Translations under genes and position numbers: made by a program
Notes under the pieces: generated by a model
Databases searched by the model: none
What the model was told of the DNA's origin: nothing
The model's input: the letters and a program-made list of their open reading frames with translations, nothing else
Source of the DNA: Archaeoglobi archaeon
Lineage (GTDB): Archaea > Halobacteriota > Archaeoglobi > Archaeoglobales > Archaeoglobaceae
Assembly: GCA_029259415.1 (NCBI GenBank)
Contig: JAPDIW010000044.1
Coordinates: 27,716-91,715, forward strand
DNA: 64,000 nucleotides
Direction of reading: 5' to 3'
In this document: positions 57,645 to 64,000 of the stretch, in pieces
Layout: every line of letters starts with the position of its first letter
Position numbering within the stretch: the first letter of the stretch is position 1

Positions 57645-58060
57645 CTGTACGATGTTTGCCTCCTCGCTCTTGCTCCTCTTCCACCCTGAATCTTTGGAAG
57701 CTTTCTCCTCACATCGTTAACCAGTAGAGTTCTATCATACTCCAGGAAGGCCTTTCTAAGCTCCTCATCACCGCTGAACTCAAGAAGCGCTCTCGCTATA
57801 GCAGTTCTCGCTGCCTCAGCCTGTGCCATGAATCCACCTCCCCAGGTCTTGACTTCGATGTCGACCTTCTCTGCAAGCTCCTTTGCTATGATCAGAGGTT
57901 CCATTATCTTCATTCTCGCCAGTTCAGGCTGGTGAATCTCTACGGGAACGCTGTTTATTCTCACTCTTCCTTTGCCCGGCTTTATAACAGCCCTTGCGGT
58001 TGCAGTTTTTCTCTTACCGCTCGTTACAACAATCTTCATTTCAGACACCTCTGAATCCAA
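57641..58060 (-). CDS. rpsI: 30S ribosomal protein S9
   Basis: [46 protein letters not shown]...RARRQTSYR. Confidence 0.95.
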   Translation of the reverse strand: MDSEVSEMKIVVTSGKRKTATARAVIKPGKGRVRINSVPVEIHQPELARMKIMEPLIIAKELAEKVDIEVKTWGGGFMAQAEAARTAIARALLEFSGDEELRKAFLEYDRTLLVNDVRRKLPKIQGGRGARARRQTSYR

Positions 58061-58520
58061 GATACCTGCTTACATCTGCAAGAGTGACGTATTTGTCTGT
58101 TTTTGAAACTTTCTCCAGCAGGGCGTCATCAATTCTCTCGAACTCCCTGCCCTGAAGCTCCTCGGGAACACCCATGAAAACTCTTAGCCGCCTGTAAGCG
58201 TCTCTCCCCCTCGAACTCTTCCACGGGAGCATCCCTCTGACAGTTCTCTTGAATATTCTCTCCGGGTGCCTTGGGAAATACGGACCCTTCTCCTTGCTTC
58301 CTCTGTCATACTTTTCCTTGTACCTTTCAAAGACCATGTACTTGTCTCCCGTAATAACAGCCTTCTCAGCGTTTACAACAACAATTCTCTCCCCATTAAG
58401 CAACCTCTTTGCAATTTTGCTGGAAAGCCTTCCGAGAATGTGACCAGAAGCATCAATAACTGTGAAGTCATCACCAAGAGTTTTTATAACCCTGCTAACG
58501 TTAACGGCCATTCCAACCAC
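58041..58520 (-). CDS. rplM: 50S ribosomal protein L13
   Basis: [79 protein letters not shown]. Confidence 0.95.
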   Translation of the reverse strand: MVGMAVNVSRVIKTLGDDFTVIDASGHILGRLSSKIAKRLLNGERIVVVNAEKAVITGDKYMVFERYKEKYDRGSKEKGPYFPRHPERIFKRTVRGMLPWKSSRGRDAYRRLRVFMGVPEELQGREFERIDDALLEKVSKTDKYVTLADVSRYLGFRGV

Positions 58521-58521
58521 C

Positions 58522-58899
58522 TCAGACCATCAGCCTTACGCCGCTGCCCTTTGGATTTTCCCTCAAGAGTTCCTCTATTTTCATACAAGCTCCTCCTGCT
58601 TCCTTGATTTTGCTCACTGCCTTCTCCGAAAAGCTGAGCGCCGCAACCTTTACGGGCTTTGTTATGCTCCCTGTGCCCAGCACTTTCCCTGGAACGACCA
58701 CGTACTCGTTTGGCTTAGCGTACTTTTCTATCTTAGATACGTTCACCTCTGCATGCAGTCTCCTCGGTTTTGCCAGCTTCTCTGCCACCTCTTTCCATAC
58801 CGGTGCTTCATTCTTCGCAGACTCGCTCAGCAGTACATCGATGAGAGTAACGAGGTTTGGATTAGACTTCCTCCTCTGCAACTTCCTTATCTTGCTCAT
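58522..58899 (-). CDS. rpl18e: 50S ribosomal protein L18e
   Basis: MSKIRKLQRRKSNPNLVTLIDVLLSESAKNEAPVWKEVAEKLAKPRRLHAEVNVSKIEKYAKPNEYVVVPGKVLGTG. Confidence 0.95.
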   Translation of the reverse strand: MSKIRKLQRRKSNPNLVTLIDVLLSESAKNEAPVWKEVAEKLAKPRRLHAEVNVSKIEKYAKPNEYVVVPGKVLGTGSITKPVKVAALSFSEKAVSKIKEAGGACMKIEELLRENPKGSGVRLMV

Positions 58900-59028
58900 G
58901 CCAACTACACCTCAGCGTAGTTCTGAACGTTACACCACGGAATTTAAATCTTTGCCGCATGTTAATTTTTAATGTTCTCCCTTCGTAGGACTAAAAACGG
59001 TTTCGATGCATGAATGGAGGGTGGGAGA

Positions 59029-59475
59029 ATGCAGATAGGTGTTATAGGTGCTGGAGAGTGTGACAAGGAAATTTATAGAATCGCGTACAGAGTAGGAGAG
59101 CTTGTAGCGGAGAAAGGGCATGTTCTGGTAAACGGTGGTCTTGGAGGTGTGATGGAAGCCAGTGCGAGAGGGGCGAAAAGCAAAGGGGGTCTGGTTGTAG
59201 CGATTCTGCCAAGAAAAAAGGATTTGTGCAACGAATTTGCCGATATAAGGATTGCAACGGACATGGGACATGCAAGAAACATTATTATTGTCCACTCCAG
59301 CGACGCCCTGATTTCCGTTGGTGGTGGATACGGCACGATTTCTGAGATTGCCATAGCGCTGAAAGAGGGGAAGAGGGTGGCTTCAATAAAGCCTCCAGTC
59401 GTGATTGAGGGAATGAAAGTTGTCGAAACTCCTGAGGAGGCTGTAGACTACTGTATCTCCTCTTCGGTCAGGTAA
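59029..59475 (+). CDS. LOG-family/TIGR00725-type nucleotide-binding protein
   Basis: MQIGVIGAGECDKEIYRIAYRVGELVAEKGHVLVNGGLGGVMEASARGAKSKGGLVVAILP..., SVGGGYGTISEIAIAL. Start refined from 59014. Confidence 0.88.
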   Translation: MQIGVIGAGECDKEIYRIAYRVGELVAEKGHVLVNGGLGGVMEASARGAKSKGGLVVAILPRKKDLCNEFADIRIATDMGHARNIIIVHSSDALISVGGGYGTISEIAIALKEGKRVASIKPPVVIEGMKVVETPEEAVDYCISSSVR

Positions 59476-60599
59476 CAGCTCGGATCTGTTCCCCATAAAT
59501 CACCGTATCTGTATGCCCTCACTCTGAATCCACCGCATATTTCCTTATACCTGCACCTCCCGCATTTTCCTCGCAAATATTTTGTTTTCTCCCTCAGCTT
59601 TTTCAACAGTTCATCCTCACCAGTCCATATTTGCTCAAAGGGCTCCTTCAAAACGTTTCCAATAGTGTAATCCCACCAGAACTGGTTTGGATGAACGTTG
59701 CCCTGATGGTCGATACAGGCCAATCTTATCCCGCTGCTGTCCCCTCCTCTGAACTCCAGAAACTCTATTGCCATCTCAGCCTTTTCTGGATCAAGTTCTT
59801 TTAGCCTGAGATACGTGTAGATTCCGTCAGCGGGATTGTCAACTGTCATGATCTCCATTCCTTCTTTCTCAGCTTCCATGAGAAGATGATCCATTAGCAC
59901 CCGTCTCTCCTCATTTGTGATGTCATCTTTAAACTCCGCCCTGCCAGACGGGACGAGATGGTAAAGGCAGAACCTCGGTATCTCATGCTCCCTTGCCAGC
60001 TTTACAAGCGGTAGAACGTCATCGTAGTTGTATTTGCTCACCGTGAATCTGACTCCTGACAGTACGACTTCTGAAGCGTTGAGCAGTCCGTTAAACGCCT
60101 TTTCAAAAGCTCCCTCAGCTCCTCTGAACCTGTCGTTTGTAGAAGCTAAACCATCAAGGCTGACTCCCACATATTCGAAAACCCTGAGGTTTTCTGCCGT
60201 GTCTCTGTCAATTAGAGTTCCGTTAGTTGAGAGAACTGACTTTATCCCCTTTTTCTTGGCATACTCGGCAATTTCAAAAATATCTTTTCTTAAGAGAGGT
60301 TCTCCGCCGCTGAAAAGGATTAACGGAACTTTAAACTCAGCGAGAGAATCTATAATCTGGAAACACTGCTCTGTTGATAGCTCATTAATGTCGGAATTGG
60401 CAGAGGCGTAGCAGTGAATGCATCGCAGATTGCACCTGTTCGTAACATTCCAAACGACGATCGGGCGGAGAGAGGAGGCAAATTCCTTCAGTTTTTTTGG
60501 GATAAAGCTGGAATCTCCCCCGTAGGTTATATGCCTTGAAACCGTCGCCTCTCCTGCAATCAGCTTGCTCAGACTGATCATCTTTTTGCATGAAACCAA
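59448..60599 (-). CDS. Radical SAM/SPASM protein, AhbC-like (12,18-didecarboxysiroheme deacetylase)
   Basis: NVTNRCNLRCIHCYASA (CxxxCxxC), ILFSGGEPLLRKDIFEIAEYAK, C-terminal CGRCRYKEICGGFRVRAY SPASM cysteines. Confidence 0.75.
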   Translation of the reverse strand: MVSCKKMISLSKLIAGEATVSRHITYGGDSSFIPKKLKEFASSLRPIVVWNVTNRCNLRCIHCYASANSDINELSTEQCFQIIDSLAEFKVPLILFSGGEPLLRKDIFEIAEYAKKKGIKSVLSTNGTLIDRDTAENLRVFEYVGVSLDGLASTNDRFRGAEGAFEKAFNGLLNASEVVLSGVRFTVSKYNYDDVLPLVKLAREHEIPRFCLYHLVPSGRAEFKDDITNEERRVLMDHLLMEAEKEGMEIMTVDNPADGIYTYLRLKELDPEKAEMAIEFLEFRGGDSSGIRLACIDHQGNVHPNQFWWDYTIGNVLKEPFEQIWTGEDELLKKLREKTKYLRGKCGRCRYKEICGGFRVRAYRYGDLWGTDPSCYLTEEEIQ

Positions 60600-60754
60600 A
60601 CTTCAGAAATAGTTTTCGAGAGGCAGATAGTATAAAATTAAATTGTTGAAATTGTTATAGTAAAGAATAAAAGTATCTTTACATCATTATTATTGCAATA
60701 ATGAGTAAAATTAATATACTAGTCGTTAGGTTAAGTTGTAAAGGAGGTGTTAGG

Positions 60755-61198
60755 ATGGAATGGAAAACTCTAGTTATCCTTACCTCTATAGGATTGTTGA
60801 TAGTCAGTATTAGTGGATGCGTTGAGGAAAGTACACCACCTTCATCTACATCACAAACTCAGACGGTAGATCCAAGTACCACCATCCAAGAGTTCGTTAC
60901 GGCGTACAACAACAGAGATGCAAACAAGCTCTATAGCTTATTCTCTACCAAGATCAAATCCGAGTATCCCCGAGAGAAGATTGAGAGTCAGTTAGAGCTA
61001 GCTAAGTCTTTCGGCATAAAAATAACTGAATACAAAGTAGAAAACAAAGAAATCAGTAACGACGTAGCAAACCTTAAAGTAACTATAACGTCCTACATGG
61101 GCGGTAAAACATATAAAGAAGTCATAGAGTTTTCTTTGGTTTATGAGAACGGCAGATGGTTAATTGACAATTGGCCATGGAAAGAGCACGAAGAATAG
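60755..61198 (+). CDS. Lipoprotein with NTF2-like/DUF4878-type domain
   Basis: MEWKTLVILTSIGLLIVSISGCVEE: lipobox SISGC; FVTAYNNRDANKLYSLFSTKIKSEYP. SD aaaggagg upstream. Start refined from 60701. Confidence 0.75.
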   Translation: MEWKTLVILTSIGLLIVSISGCVEESTPPSSTSQTQTVDPSTTIQEFVTAYNNRDANKLYSLFSTKIKSEYPREKIESQLELAKSFGIKITEYKVENKEISNDVANLKVTITSYMGGKTYKEVIEFSLVYENGRWLIDNWPWKEHEE

Positions 61199-61441
61199 AA
61201 GAAAAACAAACAAGCAATATAAATAAAACTTCGAAACGACTGAATTTGAACATTAGAAAAAATATGGCAACTTTAGATTAAATCTAAAAAAAGGCGACTG
61301 AGAAAACGAACAAAAAATTGAACATATAGGAAATCAAAGCATTGATAAAATAATAAAATTTTCCACTTTTTAATAAAAATTAAATAAAAACAAAACTCAA
61401 AAGAAGGAAAGTTTAAAATCAGACTTACCAACAAGAGCTAA

Positions 61442-61526
61442 GCCGGGGTTGCAGAGCCAGGCCACTGCGGGAGACTCGAGATCTCCTGGGCGTTCGCCCG
61501 CGTGGGTTCGAATCCCACCCCCGGCG
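61442..61526 (+). tRNA. tRNA-Ser (anticodon CGA)
   Basis: GCCGGGGTTGCAGAGCCAGGCCACTGCGGGAGACTCGAGATCTCCTGGGCGTTCGCCCGCGTGGGTTCGAATCCCACCCCCGGCG; long variable arm, loop CTCGAGA. Confidence 0.95.
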
Positions 61527-61586
61527 TACAGAGCTGAGGTTTCAAAAATTCTCCTCATCAAAGAGGGGAAATGAGGTGATCTGGTT

Positions 61587-62774
61587 ATGCCTGAGGAAAA
61601 GTTGTTTGAGTACTCAGAAGAGGATTAGGAATTCAGAAATAACGAAAAGAAATAAGCAACTGTTGTTTGAGTTCAGAGATTTTCTCATTCTTCAGGGCAT
61701 TAAAGCTCCAAGAATCGAGAAGCACCTTGACAACCTTGAGAGAGTTTTGAAGTGGCTGGGTAAAGACGCGGACAAGGCCACAAATAGGGAGATAGAGGTA
61801 ATTGTTGCAAGAATAACCAGGTCGAGGAAAATCAGCGATGGACAAAGTACGACTACAAACGCTCAATCAGAGCTTTCTGGATTTGGCTTGGGATGAGGAA
61901 ATAGTCAGGGACATAAAGAACCCCATGCCAAAGAAGAAGCTTCCAAACGAAGTTCTGACGGAGGATGAGGTCAAGAGGATGATAGATGCTGCAGAAAACC
62001 TGAGAGATAAGGCCATGATTGCCGTTCTATACGAGAGCGGTACAAGAAGAGGGGAGTTCATGAACCTAAGAATTCGTGATGTCGTCTTCGATGACTATGG
62101 AGCGGTAATAAAGGTGAAGGGAAAGACAGGGGAGAGGAGAATTAGGCTTGTGAGTAGCGTTCCATATTTGCTCAGGTATATTGACGTTCACCCGCAAAAG
62201 GATGACCCCAACGCACATCTTTGGGTGAAAATGGGTTATCCAGGGAAAGGGGAGCCTGTAAACTACAACACGTTCTCAGCTCAGCTCAAGAAGATAGCTA
62301 AAAAGGCTGGAATTAAGAAGAGAATCCATATGCACCTTTTCAGGCATTCAAGGGCTACAATTCTTGGCAAATTATCTTACAGAGGCTCAGATGTGCGAGT
62401 TTTTCGGGTGGGTTCAGGGTTCTGACATGCCAAGGATTTACATCCATCTCAGCGGGAGAGATGTTGATGAGGCCACTTTGAGAGTGTATGGTTTGGTGAA
62501 AGAGGATGAGAGACAGCCTAAGCTCACACCTGTGCAGTGTCCACGCTGTAGTATGCTGAATGACGGTGAGTCGAGGTACTGTTCACGCTGCGGACTTCCA
62601 CTCGCTAAGGATGCACAGGTTGATGTTGTTGCGGAAGAGATGTTGATTAAAGAACTGCATAACGCTATCCTTAATGATGATTTGTTCAGAGAGGTATTGG
62701 TAAGGCTCAGACCATTCATTACAACCGTGCTCAGAAAGGAGATAGAGAAGAGGAAAGAAAGTTGGGGAAAGTAA
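61587..62774 (+). pseudogene. Tyrosine recombinase/integrase (XerC/D-like) with C-terminal zinc ribbon, frameshifted
   Basis: Three overlapping ORFs in different frames: N-terminal SAM-like domain (RDFLILQGIKAPRIEKHLDNLERVLKWLGKD), catalytic part (ESGTRRGEFMNLRIRDVVFDDYGAVIKVKGKTGERRIRLV...HMHLFRHSRATIL), then ANYLTEAQMCEFFGWVQGSDMPRIYIHLSGRDVDEATLRVYG...CPRCSMLNDGESRYCSRCGLPL. Confidence 0.85.
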
Positions 62775-63771
62775 ACCCATCAATTACATTTTTCAACTCT
62801 AGGTTGTTTAAGCTAATGTGTCGAACTGACCTCATCTTCTCTCGGTATTTAATGGTTGTATTCAATCACTCCCTTTATCTCCAAGTCATGCGTTTTCCAT
62901 TTGATTAAATGTAGAATCTCTTTTTGGAGCATCCGATAGTAAACGAGATCTTTTTCCTCTTGGAAAACGATTGTAGGAAAGCTGCCTGCAATGTAGAGCG
63001 CCTTGGGTAAAAATTCTCGCAGATTGGTCTTCCCTAAGCCTTTGATGCTAAGACGAGGGTCATTTTGCTTTCCTTTTCAGCTCTTCTCGACACAGCAATG
63101 CAAGTCCTCAACTGTTACGTTGCAAAAAGGCTTGTAAGGCATCCGCTTTGCACAGAGTACTTGCAATTCCGTGTTTTTCTTTCTTTTCGGATTATCCGTT
63201 TTCTGCGTTCAAGTTGCTCGTATTTTGGTGGAGTTTTCGGACCATACTTGGGAGAGCTACCTAATTTAAAGTTTCGGGGAATTTCTATGCTCTTTTGTAG
63301 TTGCTCGTTCTCGCAATCATCTTATTAAGGATTTAGAAAAAGGTAGTACATAAATGTAGCCAATTATTGCATGGATAAATCCGAGGCTGTTTTATCTCCC
63401 TCTTCAATATTTTCTGAGGAATGTATACCGTCAACTCAGCGTTTGCTCACTCCTTTCTGCGTCTGAGTTTATAGCTGTTTTTTAGAAAAATACGGATTTA
63501 AAGGGGAGCTAGAAAATGCAAAAAATGGGGTATATTCATTTCGGGGGTCTGTCCACTAAAAACCTCTCAACTTTTTGAACTTGATTACACGTGTATCAAT
63601 ACAGATATCAGGTACTTCTCCTTTCAGATCTGAAATCCTTTATTGTGATTTTCTCAATGATCTCATCTCCAAAATCTCATTTTGGTCTGATTTCAACGCT
63701 ACATACAATTTAACTACTATTTCGACACCAGATTTCTTTGTATAGTCCCAAAATTTTTGACCTTATAAACC

Positions 63772-64000
63772 CTACCTCTCATTCTCCAACACCTCATCAA
63801 AAAGTTTGAATGCAACACCTAACCTTGCCTCTACCGGCAACCTGCTCCAGAAGGCATCTTCTGGTGTTTGGAGGTAGTGTTTGGTGTCAAGGCTTTCATG
63901 GAATCTGACGTTGTTGTACCAGTAAACGAAGTCATCTAAGCTTTCAAAATCATCCCTATGCCTGTTGTAGCAGTCAAAGAACTTCTCTATCTTCCCGTTT
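63772..64000 (-). CDS. IS481/IS3-like transposase, C-terminal rve_3 region (partial; 5' end outside window)
   Basis: Reverse strand reads NGKIEKFFDCYNRHRDDFESLDDFVYWYNNVRFHESLDTKHYLQTPEDAFWSRLPVEARLGVAFKLFDEVLENER*. Confidence 0.8.
   Translation of the reverse strand, partial: NGKIEKFFDCYNRHRDDFESLDDFVYWYNNVRFHESLDTKHYLQTPEDAFWSRLPVEARLGVAFKLFDEVLENER

Noticed and set aside
60701-60754. N-terminal extension MSKINILVVRLSCKGGVR of the lipoprotein ORF
   Set aside because: A good ribosome-binding site (aaaggagg) and signal peptide/lipobox support the start at 60755.
14550-63560. ctgtccact motif near 14558 and 63550 as shared IS ends
   Set aside because: Match is only about 10 bp and the flanks do not align.
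1-64000. CRISPR array
   Set aside because: No run of regularly spaced direct repeats with unique spacers was seen, and no cas genes in the ORF list.

Overview
Archaeal chromosome segment. Informational genes and gene content (L10e, S2, S9, L13, L18e, RpoK, RpoN, DP1, CarS, AIPS-like synthase, AhbC-like radical SAM protein) fit Archaeoglobus, probably A. fulgidus; this species call is an inference made without a database search. Main blocks: (1) 0-6 kb: citrate synthase 3' end, rpl10e, two small secreted-protein/membrane-protein operons around a membrane-anchored HTH regulator, then cobQ. (2) 6-10 kb: glmS and two nucleotidyltransferase/beta-helix genes. (3) 10.2-16.6 kb: degenerate insertion sequences interleaved with an epimerase, a flippase and a glycosyltransferase. 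(4) 16.6-37.4 kb: a surface-polysaccharide island with a nonulosonic (sialic/legionaminic-like) acid pathway and several atypical members: GH88-like hydrolase, FemAB-like protein, HprK-like P-loop protein, and a glycosyltransferase whose two halves are in swapped order. (5) 37.4-40.8 kb: three HEPN/MNT modules plus HEPN and VapBC relics. (6) 41-60.6 kb: mostly housekeeping genes. (7) 60.7-64 kb: lipoprotein, tRNA-Ser, broken tyrosine recombinase, IS481-like transposase fragment. Best candidates for something undescribed: (a) an identical 30-bp near-perfect palindrome at two promoters beside an HTH-plus-transmembrane regulator, each controlling a secreted protein followed by a membrane protein; (b) the apparently circularly permuted GT4 glycosyltransferase; (c) the atypical archaeal nonulosonic acid locus. 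All assignments come from reading the sequence and from family knowledge; no searches were run.
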